Translations under genes and position numbers: made by a program
The notes under the pieces: generated by a model
The model's input: only the letters and a program-made list of their open reading frames with translations
Database searches by the model: none
Told to the model about the DNA's origin: nothing
Shown here: one piece after another, positions 1 to 8,008 of the stretch
How positions within the stretch are numbered: position 1 is the first letter of the stretch
Layout: each line of letters opens with the position of its first letter
Source: Palleronia pontilimi
GTDB lineage: Bacteria > Pseudomonadota > Alphaproteobacteria > Rhodobacterales > Rhodobacteraceae
Length of the DNA stretch: 64,000 bases
Direction of reading: 5' to 3'
Assembly: GCF_016412875.1 (NCBI RefSeq)
Contig: NZ_JAEKPD010000016.1
Span: 62,001-126,000 of the forward strand

Positions 1-462
1 CATCACGGGCGCTGTATCCACGAACACCTTGATCTCTGCGCCCGCGCCCGCCCGGTCCAGCAACCAGCGCCCGACCCGCTTCAGCCGCTTCTTGACGACA
101 TCGTGGTAATCGCGCCCCTGGGCATAGACGCTGACCGCGCCCCGGTCCTTCAGCCCCACATCGTCCAGCGGATCATGCGCGGGGGTATAGCTTTCGGCCA
201 GCATCACCACCGATCGCGCCTCGGGCCACAGCGCGGTGGGATCGCCGCGCCACGCCATCCGCTCGGCCATCCAGCCCATCTGTCCGTGGTGGTCGGCCTC
301 CACGAAAGCGCGCAGCCTCTCCGCCGCGTCGGGGATCGCATCGGGACGGCAGACGCCCATCTTCACGAAACCGGCCTCGATCGCAAAGCGCTCCAGCGCC
401 GCCTTCAGCGCCGCGCCCCCCTCATCACTGGTCTTCAAATACCTCTGCGGGCGGCCCGCCAT
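1..462 (-). CDS. queG: Epoxyqueuosine reductase QueG, N-terminal part (cut by window edge)
   Basis: QueG carries out the last step of queuosine synthesis on tRNA, reducing epoxyqueuosine with cobalamin and iron-sulfur clusters. Only about 154 N-terminal residues lie in the window. They show the family's early region: a [14 protein letters not shown] segment, then [29 protein letters not shown] and KVFVDTAPV. The 4Fe-4S and cobalamin part lies beyond the left edge. The ATG at 462 overlaps the stop of the upstream transferase gene (TGATG). An in-frame TTG at 438 is an alternative start, because the first eight codons lie inside an intergenic repeat element that recurs in this window. The family call is firm and the exact start is not. 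Confidence 0.85.
   Translation of the reverse strand, partial: MAGRPQRYLKTSDEGGAALKAALERFAIEAGFVKMGVCRPDAIPDAAERLRAFVEADHHGQMGWMAERMAWRGDPTALWPEARSVVMLAESYTPAHDPLDDVGLKDRGAVSVYAQGRDYHDVVKKRLKRVGRWLLDRAGAGAEIKVFVDTAPVM
432..461 (-). repeat. Degenerate copy of the GGTATTT intergenic element, overlapping the queG start
   Basis: Read on the minus strand, a GGCGGGCCGCCC palindrome directly after the transferase stop is followed by GCAGAGGTATTTGAAGACCA. This matches the hairpin-plus-GAGGTATTT layout of the element seen at 2027, 14269, 26370 and 29836, but the GAAAGATGAAG part is diverged. It overlaps the first codons of queG as called from ATG 462. Confidence 0.5.
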
Positions 463-1127
463 CAGAAATCCAGGTCGGAGTAATGCGCGGGCGGCGGAAA
501 GCCCGGCACTTGGTCGGCCAGGATCGAGCGGAAGGCGGGACGCGACTTGATCTTGGCGTACCAGTCCTTGACCGTCTCGGACCGGCGCCAATCCACGTCC
601 GAGATGTAATCCAGCGACGACAGGTGCGCCGCGGCCGCGAAATCGGCAAGGGTCATCTGGTCGCCTGCCAGCCAGCGCCGCTGATCCAGCAGCCACGCCA
701 TGTAGTCCAGGTGGAACTTGATGGCCCGTGCGCCGGATTTCACCGCGCCGCTCTCGGGATAGCCCTGCCCCATCATCTTCTTGTTGACCCGCTCGTAGAG
801 CAGCTTCGACGTCACCTCGTTGAAAAACTTGTCGTCGAACCACCCCACCAGGCGGCGCACCTCGTAGCGGTGCTCGGGCAGGCTGGGCATCAGCGGGATC
901 TCGGGGTGGATCTCTTCCAGGTATTCGCAGATCGCGGTGGATTCGCTCATGTGACCCAGATCGGTCTTCAGCACCGGGACCTTGCCGGCCGGGTTGCGCC
1001 GCATGAAGTCGCTGTCCTTTTCCCAGTAGCGCTCCTCGACCAGTTCCACCTCGAGCTTCTTCTCGGCCAGGACCAACCGAACCTTGCGGCAGAAAGGCGA
1101 CAGCGGAACGTGGAACAGGCGGTACAT
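462..1127 (-). CDS. Glutathione S-transferase family protein
   Basis: This is a 221-aa cytosolic glutathione transferase-like protein. The thioredoxin-fold N-terminal domain (about residues 1-80) starts [20 protein letters not shown], with a Ser/Cys region at 10-13 where the family binds glutathione. The NPAGKVPVL cis-proline loop and the SESTAI motif follow. The all-helical C-terminal domain contains [15 protein letters not shown], a normal GST feature. I start it at the methionine before [10 protein letters not shown] because the upstream in-frame extension looks non-coding and lacks the fold. The substrate cannot be told. It is transcribed into queG with a one-base overlap. Confidence 0.85.
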   Translation of the reverse strand: MYRLFHVPLSPFCRKVRLVLAEKKLEVELVEERYWEKDSDFMRRNPAGKVPVLKTDLGHMSESTAICEYLEEIHPEIPLMPSLPEHRYEVRRLVGWFDDKFFNEVTSKLLYERVNKKMMGQGYPESGAVKSGARAIKFHLDYMAWLLDQRRWLAGDQMTLADFAAAAHLSSLDYISDVDWRRSETVKDWYAKIKSRPAFRSILADQVPGFPPPAHYSDLDF

Positions 1128-1209
1128 GGCGCAGGCCTTCTGGCTGGAAAACATTCCTTCAATGCCGCGTCTGGGGTCACGCATCAAGGGTCGGTGAGTG
1201 GGCCGTCCG

Positions 1210-1950
1210 CTATTGGAAGCAATCCGCCCGCCCGTCGGCGTCGATGGTGGCCGCCCCGTCACGGATCGCGCGCGCACGGCGCTGGACGAAGGCCGACGGG
1301 TTCGACGCCGATCGGTCCTTGGGCGCGGGCAGGATCGCCGCCAGCCGCGTCGCCTGCGTCGCCGTCAGCTCGGCCGGGGTGACGCGGAAATAGCGATAGG
1401 CGGCCGCGTCCACCCCGAAGACGCCTTCACCGAACTCGGCCACGTTCAGATACACTTCCAGGATCCGCCGTTTCGACCAGACCATCTCGACCACGGGGGT
1501 GATGACGGCCTCCAGCGCCTTGCGCAGCCATGAACGCCCCTGCCAGAGATAGACGTTCTTGACGACCTGCTGGCTGATCGTCGACGCCCCGCGCGCGCCG
1601 CCGTCGGTGATCGCGTCGCGGATGGCGGTGATGTCGAAGCCCCAATGGGTGCAGAAATTCGCGTCCTCGGCCGCCACCGCCGCGCGCGCCATGATCGGCG
1701 CCATCTGCGCCAGCGGCACCCATTCGTGGTCGACCTGGCCCAGCCGCCGCGCCTCGGCGCGCATGTAGGGGGTCGAGGGCGGATCGAAGACGGCGAAGCA
1801 CGCCACCGCCAGCAGCAGGATCGCCACCGCCGCCAGCAGCCCCCGCGCGGTCCAGCGCGCAAGCCAGCGGATGGGCCGCGGGCGCCCCCATCGCGACGCC
1901 GCCTGCGGTGCCTTGCGGGACTTTCCCTTCGTCTTCGCCTTCGGTGCCAT
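1210..1950 (-). CDS. mtgA: Monofunctional biosynthetic peptidoglycan transglycosylase MtgA
   Basis: MtgA polymerises lipid II into glycan strands at the periplasmic face of the inner membrane and has no transpeptidase domain. The 246-aa product has a very basic cytoplasmic N-terminus (KAKTKGKSRK), one membrane segment at about residues 37-55, and a glycosyltransferase family 51 domain. The catalytic motif EDANFCTHWGFD has its glutamate at 95, followed by GASTISQQVVKN at 121-132 and the KRRILEVYLNVAEFG motif. Its length fits the monofunctional class. The chosen ATG precedes the lysine-rich tail; the longer frame upstream runs into a repeat element. Confidence 0.95.
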   Translation of the reverse strand: MAPKAKTKGKSRKAPQAASRWGRPRPIRWLARWTARGLLAAVAILLLAVACFAVFDPPSTPYMRAEARRLGQVDHEWVPLAQMAPIMARAAVAAEDANFCTHWGFDITAIRDAITDGGARGASTISQQVVKNVYLWQGRSWLRKALEAVITPVVEMVWSKRRILEVYLNVAEFGEGVFGVDAAAYRYFRVTPAELTATQATRLAAILPAPKDRSASNPSAFVQRRARAIRDGAATIDADGRADCFQ

Positions 1951-2026
1951 GGCGCTCCTTTGGCCCCGGCCCGGGCAGTCCGTCAAGCGGGGACACGTGA
2001 AAAAGGGCGCGCCCAACGGCCCGCCC

Positions 2027-2077
2027 CTTCATCTTTCCCGAAATACCTCGGGGAGCGCGAGGGGCAGCGCCCCTCGC
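2027..2077 (-). repeat. Intergenic repeat element with hairpin, downstream of the HU gene (copy 1 of a near-identical pair)
   Basis: This 51-bp stretch matches 26370-26420 except for one base in the hairpin loop. On the minus strand it is a perfect 9-bp hairpin (arms 2069-2077 and 2057-2065, GCGAGGGGC/GCCCCTCGC) followed by a conserved GAGGTATTTCGGGAAAGATG core. It sits directly after the HU stop codon, so it probably acts as its transcription terminator or RNA 3' end. More diverged copies lie at 14269, 29836, 40334 and 432. Confidence 0.8.
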
Positions 2078-2086
2078 ATTCTTGAA

Positions 2087-2377
2087 TCAGCCGTTGACGC
2101 TGTCCTTCAGCGCCTTGGCGATGGTCATCTTCACCACCTTGTCGGCGTCCTTCTTGATCTGCTCGCCGGTGGCGGGGTTGCGCACCATGCGCTCGGGCCG
2201 CTCGCGGCAGTAGATCTTGCCGACGCCGGGCAGGGTGACGGCACCGCCGCCGGACACTTCTTCGGTGATGACGCTGGTGATCGCGTCCAGGGCTTCGGCG
2301 GCGCCCTTCTTGTCGCTGTCCATCTTTTCGGCCAGTGCAGCAACCAGCTGCGTCTTGGTCATCGGTTTCGTCGCCAT
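2087..2377 (-). CDS. hup: HU-family DNA-binding protein
   Basis: This is a 96-aa histone-like nucleoid protein. HU dimers bend and compact DNA without strong sequence preference. The family signature is clear: a helical N-terminal half (TKTQLVAALAEK), the GGGAVTLPGVGKIYCRERPER strand region, and the DNA-clasping arm motif RNPATGE at 66-72. The start at MATKPMTKTQL fits the usual 90-95 aa length and follows a GGAGACAG-type ribosome site. The gene is monocistronic, with a candidate terminator repeat just downstream and an A/T-rich promoter region upstream. Confidence 0.95.
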   Translation of the reverse strand: MATKPMTKTQLVAALAEKMDSDKKGAAEALDAITSVITEEVSGGGAVTLPGVGKIYCRERPERMVRNPATGEQIKKDADKVVKMTIAKALKDSVNG

Positions 2378-2482
2378 TGTTCTGTCTCCTCGATAGGCTT
2401 CTTGGCAGCATGGCACGCCTGTCGCACCATCCTTGGGACATACCACAACGCCTAGTGGACAGCAGGTCAAGACAAACTAGAC

Positions 2483-2509
2483 GAAAAAAGCCGCAGAACC
2501 CCTTTTTTC
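2483..2509 (-). terminator. Hairpin between the EamA transporter and the HU gene
   Basis: A perfect 8-bp inverted repeat GAAAAAAG/CTTTTTTC (arms 2483-2490 and 2502-2509) lies seven bases after the transporter stop. On the minus strand the right arm ends in six T residues, as in an intrinsic terminator, although the stem is AT-rich. The HU promoter probably lies between this hairpin and 2378; a TTGACC hexamer is visible there. Confidence 0.5.
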
Positions 2510-2515
2510 CTTGGC

Positions 2516-3379
2516 TTATCGGCGCGAAACCACCCGACTGAGCCCCGCCAGCACGATCAGGACCATCCCGAAGGCCGCCATCAGCGGAATCGGCGTGCCG
2601 AAAATCCAGATGCTCAGGGCCGCCGCCACGGCCAATTGGCTGTAGATCAGGGGCGCCAGAAGCGCGGTCGAGCCCAGTCCCAGCGCGATGATCGCCAGAA
2701 GGTTGCCCGCCCCCGACGCAAAGCCCGATCCGAACAGCAGGCCCGGCACCTGCGGCCAGACCGGCACCGGATCGAACAGGGCCAGCGGCGCCAGCACCAC
2801 AAGGCCCACCAGCAGCTGTCCGCCCAATTGCGACAGCGGCTGCCCGGTCTGCGCCGTCGCCCGCGTGGTGGTGATGTAGCTGCCGTAAAAACAGCCCGCC
2901 AGCAGCGCCCAGCCGATCCCCGGCTCCATGCCGAAGCCCGGCCGCACGACCAGCAGCACGCCCGCGAAGCCCAGCGCCACGGCGGCCCAGTCGACGCGGC
3001 GCACATCCTCGCCCAGCACCAGGCGCGCCAGCGCAAGCGACACGAAGGGCGCGATGAAGAAGGCGCCGAACGCGTCGGCCAGCGGCACCGTCGTCAGCGC
3101 CTGGGTGATGCAGCTGATCCCGCCCGCGATCAGCACGCCGCGCAGGCCCACCGCGATCAGGAACGCGCGCGATGGCTGCCAGCTGCGCGCGAAGCCCAGC
3201 GCCAGCGGCAGCACCAAGCCCGTGCCGACCACGAAGCGCCACCAGGCCAGCGTCACCGCGCCGTGGCTGGACGACAGCGCGGCGGCCTTGTTGAACGCGT
3301 CGCCCACCGGGATGAGCGACATCCCCGCCACCATGATCGCCGCGGCGACCAGGTTCTGGCGGGACGCGGGCGTGCTCAC
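2516..3379 (-). CDS. EamA/DMT-superfamily transporter
   Basis: This is a 287-aa inner-membrane protein of the drug/metabolite transporter superfamily, with two EamA repeats of about five helices each. The sequence is almost entirely hydrophobic segments, including NKAAALSSSHGAVTLAWWR, ITQALTTVPLADAFGAFFIAP (a hallmark EamA stretch) and, in the second half, YSQLAVAAALSIWIFGTPIP. The GTG start at 3379 overlaps the AMP nucleosidase stop in a GTGA arrangement, so the two genes are co-transcribed. The substrate cannot be read from sequence. The coupling to AMP nucleosidase hints at a purine or pentose-related export role, but that is only inference. Confidence 0.85.
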   Translation of the reverse strand: MSTPASRQNLVAAAIMVAGMSLIPVGDAFNKAAALSSSHGAVTLAWWRFVVGTGLVLPLALGFARSWQPSRAFLIAVGLRGVLIAGGISCITQALTTVPLADAFGAFFIAPFVSLALARLVLGEDVRRVDWAAVALGFAGVLLVVRPGFGMEPGIGWALLAGCFYGSYITTTRATAQTGQPLSQLGGQLLVGLVVLAPLALFDPVPVWPQVPGLLFGSGFASGAGNLLAIIALGLGSTALLAPLIYSQLAVAAALSIWIFGTPIPLMAAFGMVLIVLAGLSRVVSRR

Positions 3380-4857
3380 AGGAACGCGGTTTCCTCGAAG
3401 CTGCGCAGCTTGCGCGAATGGATGCGGGCCAGCGGCATCTCGCGGATGATCTCCATGGCGCGCACGCCGATCAGCAGGTGGCGCGCCACTTGCGTCTTGT
3501 AGAAATCCGACGCCATGCCGGGCAGTTTCAACTCGCCGTGGAGCGGCTTGTCGCTGACGCAAAGAAGCGTGCCGTAGGGCACCCGGAAGCGAAAGCCGTT
3601 GGCGGCGATGGTGGCACTTTCCATGTCCAGCGCCACCGCGCGCGATTGGCTGAGCCGCTGCACGGGGCCCGAATTCTCTCGCAGCTCCCAGTTGCGATTG
3701 TCGATCGTGGCCACCGTGCCCGTGCGCATGATGCGCTTCAGCTCGTAGCCTTCCAGCTCGGTGATCTGCTCGACCGCGTCTTCCAGCGCGATCTGCACTT
3801 CGGCCAGCGCCGGGATCGGCACCCAGACCGGCAGGTCGTCGTCCAGCACGTGATCCTCGCGCAGATAGGCATGGGCCAGCACGAAGTCGCCCAGCCGCTG
3901 CGAATTGCGCAGCCCCGCGCAATGGCCCACCATCAGCCACGCATGGGGCCGCAGCACGGCGATATGGTCGGTGGCGGTCTTCGCGTTGGACGGGCCAATG
4001 CCGATATTGACCATCGTGATGCCCGTCCCGCCGTCGCGGATCAGGTGATAGGTGGGCATCTGCGGCAGCTTGGCGGGCGGCTGCATGGGCGCGTCGGGGT
4101 CCGTGATGACCACGTTCCCGGGCCCCACGAAGGCGGTATAGCCGCTGTCGGGATCGCGCAGCGCAGAGCGGGCATAGGCCTCGAACTCTTCGATGTAGAA
4201 CTGGTAGTTGGTGAACAGGACGTGATTCTGGAAGTGATCCGCGTCCGTCGCGGTATAATGCGACAGGCGGGCCAGCGAATAATCGACGCGCTGCGCCGTG
4301 AACGGCGCCAGCGGGCGCGAGCCGTCTTCGAACTTGAAGCCCTGGCCGTTGACGATGGCATCGTGGGTGATGCCCAGATCGGGCACGTCGAACACGTCGC
4401 GCAGCGTGAAATCCATCACGCCATCCTGCGGCACGGTCAGGTCGGGATCGCTCGCCACCGCGAAATGGACGGGCATGGGCGTGTCGGACGGGCCGATCGT
4501 GACCGGGACTTTCTGGTTGTCCAGCAAGAAGCGCAGCTGCTGTTCAAGATAGGCCGCGAACAGGTCGGGCCGGGTGATCGTCGTCGAATAGATGCCGGGC
4601 TCGGCCACGTGCCCGAAGCTCAGGCGGCTGTCGGTCGTGGCGAAGCTGGTCGTGGTCAGCCGGATCTCGGGATAGAAGGCCCGGAACCGCGTCGTGGGCA
4701 TGCCGCCCTTCAGCGTCTCGACGAACTTCTCGCACAAGAAAGCGGTGGATTGCGCGTAAAGCTCGCGCAGGCGGGCCACGGCCTGGTCGGGATCGCGGAA
4801 CGACTGGTGCTGATGCGCCTCGGGGCTGACGATGGGCAGGCTTTGCGGATGGGTCAT
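3376..4857 (-). CDS. amn: AMP nucleosidase
   Basis: AMP nucleosidase hydrolyses AMP to adenine and ribose 5-phosphate, controlling adenylate levels. The 493-aa product has the full two-domain length. The N-terminal domain carries RLSFGHVAEPGIYSTTITRP. The C-terminal nucleoside-phosphorylase-like domain has MVNIGIGPSNAKTATDH, MVGHCAGLRNSQRLGDFVL and the purine-site stretch ALDMESATIAANGFRFRVPY, with the glutamate expected to contact ribose, then CVSDKPLHGELK. The start at MTHPQSLPIVSPEAHQ fits the family. It is divergent from the topoisomerase gene across about 100 bases that must hold both promoters. Confidence 0.95.
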   Translation of the reverse strand: MTHPQSLPIVSPEAHQHQSFRDPDQAVARLRELYAQSTAFLCEKFVETLKGGMPTTRFRAFYPEIRLTTTSFATTDSRLSFGHVAEPGIYSTTITRPDLFAAYLEQQLRFLLDNQKVPVTIGPSDTPMPVHFAVASDPDLTVPQDGVMDFTLRDVFDVPDLGITHDAIVNGQGFKFEDGSRPLAPFTAQRVDYSLARLSHYTATDADHFQNHVLFTNYQFYIEEFEAYARSALRDPDSGYTAFVGPGNVVITDPDAPMQPPAKLPQMPTYHLIRDGGTGITMVNIGIGPSNAKTATDHIAVLRPHAWLMVGHCAGLRNSQRLGDFVLAHAYLREDHVLDDDLPVWVPIPALAEVQIALEDAVEQITELEGYELKRIMRTGTVATIDNRNWELRENSGPVQRLSQSRAVALDMESATIAANGFRFRVPYGTLLCVSDKPLHGELKLPGMASDFYKTQVARHLLIGVRAMEIIREMPLARIHSRKLRSFEETAFL

Positions 4858-4960
4858 GGCGCAGGCTCCAAGGCGATGACGCGGGCTTAGCGAAAAGGTA
4901 TGACGCTCACAAGACAACGCAGCGGAACCCCGGTCGCAGCACCCGCGTTTCCGGGCTGTC

Positions 4961-5944
4961 ATGCTCGCCGCCCCGAACCTCGTCTATTATCCCGATACCC
5001 ATCCCGGCATCACCCGCAAGCGGGCGGGCCGCGGCTGGTCCTATACCGCGCCCGACGGCACCCGCATCGACGACCGGGCCGAGCGCAAGCGGCTGGACGC
5101 GATGGCCGTTCCCCCCGCCTACCAGCACGTGTGGATGAGCCCGCGCCCGGACGGCCACCTGCAGGCCACGGGGCGCGACGAGCGGGACCGCAAGCAATAC
5201 CGCTATCACGAAGACTGGACCGCCTTCCGCGCGCGGCAGAAATACGACGACCTGGCCGCGTTCGGTGACGCGCTGCCGTCGATCCGCCGCCGCATCAGCC
5301 GCGACCTGCGCGGCGAGGCGGGCGACCGTGCCCTGGCCACCGCGGCGGTGCTGGCGATGATCGACCGGCTGAGCTTGCGCGTGGGCAACCGCGACTACGC
5401 CGAGGAAAACGGCACCTACGGTGCGACGACCCTGCGCCCGCGGCACGTGGCCCTCAGCCCCGACGCGCTGGAGCTGAACTACAAGGGCAAGGGCGGCAAG
5501 AAGATCACCCGCAAGCTGCGCGACAAGCGGCTGGCGCAGGTGCTGCACCAGCTCGACGATCTGCCGGGGGCGACGCTGGTGACCTGGATGGACGACGACG
5601 GCGCCGCGCACGAGGTGTCGTCGAGCCAGGTGAACGACCTGCTGGCGGAAGTCACCGGTGACGACGCCTTCACCGCCAAGACCTTCCGCACGTGGAACGG
5701 CACGGTGGCGGCGATGGACGTGGCGCTGTCCGACGAGGATCTGACCATCAAGGCGATGGCGGAGGCCGCGGCAAAGACCCTGGGCAACACCGCCACCATC
5801 GCGCGCAACAGCTACATCCACCCCGACGTGATCGCCCTGAAGGACGCGCCCCTGTCCGAGCGTGCCCAATTCGCCGATCGCGCCCCCGAACGGCGCGGCC
5901 TGCGCATCCCCGAACGCGCGGTGCTGGAATTGCTGAAGCGTTGA
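4961..5944 (+). CDS. DNA topoisomerase IB (poxvirus/bacterial type)
   Basis: Type IB topoisomerases relax supercoils through a 3'-phosphotyrosine intermediate. The 327-aa product has the bacterial length and both domains: an N-terminal DNA-binding part (GRGWSYTAPDGTRI, then RLDAMAVPPAYQHVW, with GRDERDRKQYRYHE) and a catalytic part with IDRLSLRVGNRDYAEENGTYG, the GKGGKKI strand, the FRTWNGT motif, and the active-site tyrosine at about residue 285 in NSYIHP. Many alphaproteobacteria carry this gene in addition to topoisomerase IA. Nothing appears truncated. Confidence 0.93.
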   Translation: MLAAPNLVYYPDTHPGITRKRAGRGWSYTAPDGTRIDDRAERKRLDAMAVPPAYQHVWMSPRPDGHLQATGRDERDRKQYRYHEDWTAFRARQKYDDLAAFGDALPSIRRRISRDLRGEAGDRALATAAVLAMIDRLSLRVGNRDYAEENGTYGATTLRPRHVALSPDALELNYKGKGGKKITRKLRDKRLAQVLHQLDDLPGATLVTWMDDDGAAHEVSSSQVNDLLAEVTGDDAFTAKTFRTWNGTVAAMDVALSDEDLTIKAMAEAAAKTLGNTATIARNSYIHPDVIALKDAPLSERAQFADRAPERRGLRIPERAVLELLKR

Positions 5945-5985
5945 TTGCGCTTTCCCCCGACAGCGCCGGTGATAGGCTTGCCCCC

Positions 5986-6405
5986 ATGGATGACGCAGGC
6001 GGTCTGGACCGTTTCATAGCCGCGCAGGACGCCACCTACGCCCAGGCGAAGGACGAGGTGACGCGCGGGCGCAAGACCTCGCACTGGATGTGGTTCATCT
6101 TCCCGCAGCTACGCGGGCTCGGGCGCTCGCTTCGCGCCGAGTATTACGGCATCGCGGACCTGGACGAGGCCACGCGTTACCTGGCGCATCCCGTTCTGGG
6201 TCTGCGGCTGGTCGAGATGTTCGACACGCTTCTGGCGCATCACCCCCGGGCCGATCCGGTGGACATCTTCGGCAAGATCGACGCGGCCAAGCTGCGCAGC
6301 TCGGCCACGCTGTTCGCCCGCGTGCCGGATGCCCCGATCATCTTCCAGCGCGCGCTGGACGCCTATTTCGACGGCCCCTGCCCGCGGACCGAGGCGCTGT
6401 TGTGA
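5986..6405 (+). CDS. DUF1810 family protein
   Basis: This 139-aa protein matches the small soluble DUF1810 family, whose function is unknown. Family features are the opening GGLDRFIAAQDATYAQAKDE, the strongly conserved SHWMWFIFPQLRGLG stretch, and YYGIADLDEATRYLAHPVLG with FGKIDAAKLRSSATLFA further on. The ATG at 5986 lies 42 bases after the topoisomerase stop. The stop overlaps the next gene's GTG start, so the two are translationally coupled. Homologues often sit beside unrelated metabolic genes, so the context gives no clear clue to its role. Confidence 0.85.
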   Translation: MDDAGGLDRFIAAQDATYAQAKDEVTRGRKTSHWMWFIFPQLRGLGRSLRAEYYGIADLDEATRYLAHPVLGLRLVEMFDTLLAHHPRADPVDIFGKIDAAKLRSSATLFARVPDAPIIFQRALDAYFDGPCPRTEALL

Positions 6406-7256
6406 ACCTTTTGTCCTTCGGCCACGGCTATTCGGCCCGCGCGCTGGCGCCGCTGCTGCTGGCCGAGGGGTGGCGGGTGACGGGCACGACGCGCTCGCAC
6501 GACAAGGCGCGCGAGATCGCCGAGACGGGCGTGACCCCGCTGATCTTTCCCGGCAGCGACATCGGCCCCGAGCTGGCGCGCGCGACGCATCTGCTGATCT
6601 CGGCGGGCCCGGACGAGGGTGGCGACCCGGTCTTGCAGGCGGTGGGCCCGCAGATCGCGCAGGCCGCGCCCCGGCTGCTCTGGGTGGGCTATCTGTCGAC
6701 CACCGGCGTCTATGGCGACCATGACGGCGGCTGGGTGGACGAGGCGACGCCGCTGACCCCGTCCACGCGGCGCGGCGCGGCGCGGGTCCGGGCCGAGGCC
6801 GCGTGGCAGGCGCTGGCGCGCGACACCGGACTGCCGCTGCATATCTTCCGCCTGGCGGGCATCTACGGCCCCGGCCGCGGTCCCTTCGAGAAGGTGCGCA
6901 ACGGCACTGCCCGGCGCATCGTCAAGCAGGGCCAGGTGTTCAGCCGCATCCATGTCGAGGACATCGCCCAGGTGCTCGCGGCGTCGATCGACCGGCCCCA
7001 TCCCGGTGCCATCTACAACGTCTGCGACGACGACCCCGCCCCGCCCGAGGACGTGCTGGCCCACGCCGCCGACCTGCTGGGCGTGCCGCGCCCGCCGAAG
7101 GTGGATTTCGAGACCGCCGAGATGTCGCCCATGGCGCGCAGCTTCTATGCCGAAAGCAAGCGCGTGCGGAACGACCTGCTGAAGGACGAGCTGGGTGTCA
7201 GGCTGCGCTTTCCCGACTACCGCAGCGGGCTGGCGGACCTGCTGGCGCGCGAATAA
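6402..7256 (+). CDS. SDR-type NAD(P)-dependent epimerase (YeeZ-like)
   Basis: This is a 284-aa extended short-chain dehydrogenase with a Rossmann fold. The N-terminal nucleotide-binding strand is LLSFGHGYSARALAPLLLAEG. The middle has YLSTTGVYGDHDGGWVDE, in which the conserved Tyr-x-x-x-Lys is not obvious (an arginine-rich RRGAARVRAE follows), as in the YeeZ/sugar-epimerase-like subgroup. IFRLAGIYGPGRGPFEKV and FSRIHVEDIAQVLAAS are typical of the family. It starts at GTG 6402 inside the preceding stop. The substrate is unknown. Confidence 0.8.
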   Translation: MNLLSFGHGYSARALAPLLLAEGWRVTGTTRSHDKAREIAETGVTPLIFPGSDIGPELARATHLLISAGPDEGGDPVLQAVGPQIAQAAPRLLWVGYLSTTGVYGDHDGGWVDEATPLTPSTRRGAARVRAEAAWQALARDTGLPLHIFRLAGIYGPGRGPFEKVRNGTARRIVKQGQVFSRIHVEDIAQVLAASIDRPHPGAIYNVCDDDPAPPEDVLAHAADLLGVPRPPKVDFETAEMSPMARSFYAESKRVRNDLLKDELGVRLRFPDYRSGLADLLARE

Positions 7257-7348
7257 TCCCGACCGGCCCGCTGGAAACGGCGGGCGCAGACCATAGGTAC
7301 CTGCATGGCGGCTGGCGATCCGTCCGCCCTTTCGCGAACGGCACGAGT

Positions 7349-8008
7349 ATGAGCAACACGCACGGCACCTTCGCCGTCATCGGTCTGGGCAATTTCGGCG
7401 CGACGGTCGCCAAGGAACTGGCCCGCTTCGACAATTACGTGATCGGCATCGACCGCGACGAAACCAAGGTCGCAGGCCTGGCCGAAACGCTGGACCAGGC
7501 GCTGATCCTCGACGCGCGCGACGAGGAAGCGCTGCGCGACGCCGGGCTCGAAGACTGCACCACCGCGCTGATCGCCATGGGCAGTTCGCTGGAAGCCAGC
7601 GTGCTGGCGACCATGAACCTCAAGCTGATCGGCGTCGAGGACATCTGGGCCAAGGCCACGTCGAAGACCCATCACCGCATCCTGTCGCGACTGGGCGTCA
7701 GCCGCGTCATCCACCCCGAGGTCGACGTGGGCGTGCAGGTGGCGCAAATGCTGCACAACCCGCTGGTGCGCGACTTCGTGCGGCTGGGCAACGGCTATTA
7801 CGTCGTCAACCTGACCGCGCCCGAGGAGCTGAACGGCCGCAAGCTGGCCGCTCTGAAGCTGGGCAAGTTCGATCTGCGCTGCGTCGGCGTCATGCGCGGC
7901 ACCGATTTCCTGGGCCGCGACGGCGACGACATCACGCTCGAGCAGGAAGACCGGATCATGCTTCTGGGACGAAGGGCCGACCTGCGCGCCTTCACGTCGA
8001 GCCTGTGA
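7349..8008 (+). CDS. Potassium uptake regulatory protein, KtrA/TrkA type
   Basis: This is the cytosolic gating subunit of a potassium transporter. The 219-aa product has one RCK unit: an RCK_N Rossmann domain (about residues 7-125) with the dinucleotide motif FAVIGLGNFGATVA and the acidic GIDRDETKV, then a TrkA_C domain (about 140-219) ending RIMLLGRRADLRAF. A single RCK unit fits KtrA better than the double-unit TrkA of enterobacteria. Its stop overlaps the GTG start of the membrane subunit, so the two are made together. The start was chosen at MSNTHGTFAVIG, just before the fold. Confidence 0.88.
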   Translation: MSNTHGTFAVIGLGNFGATVAKELARFDNYVIGIDRDETKVAGLAETLDQALILDARDEEALRDAGLEDCTTALIAMGSSLEASVLATMNLKLIGVEDIWAKATSKTHHRILSRLGVSRVIHPEVDVGVQVAQMLHNPLVRDFVRLGNGYYVVNLTAPEELNGRKLAALKLGKFDLRCVGVMRGTDFLGRDGDDITLEQEDRIMLLGRRADLRAFTSSL

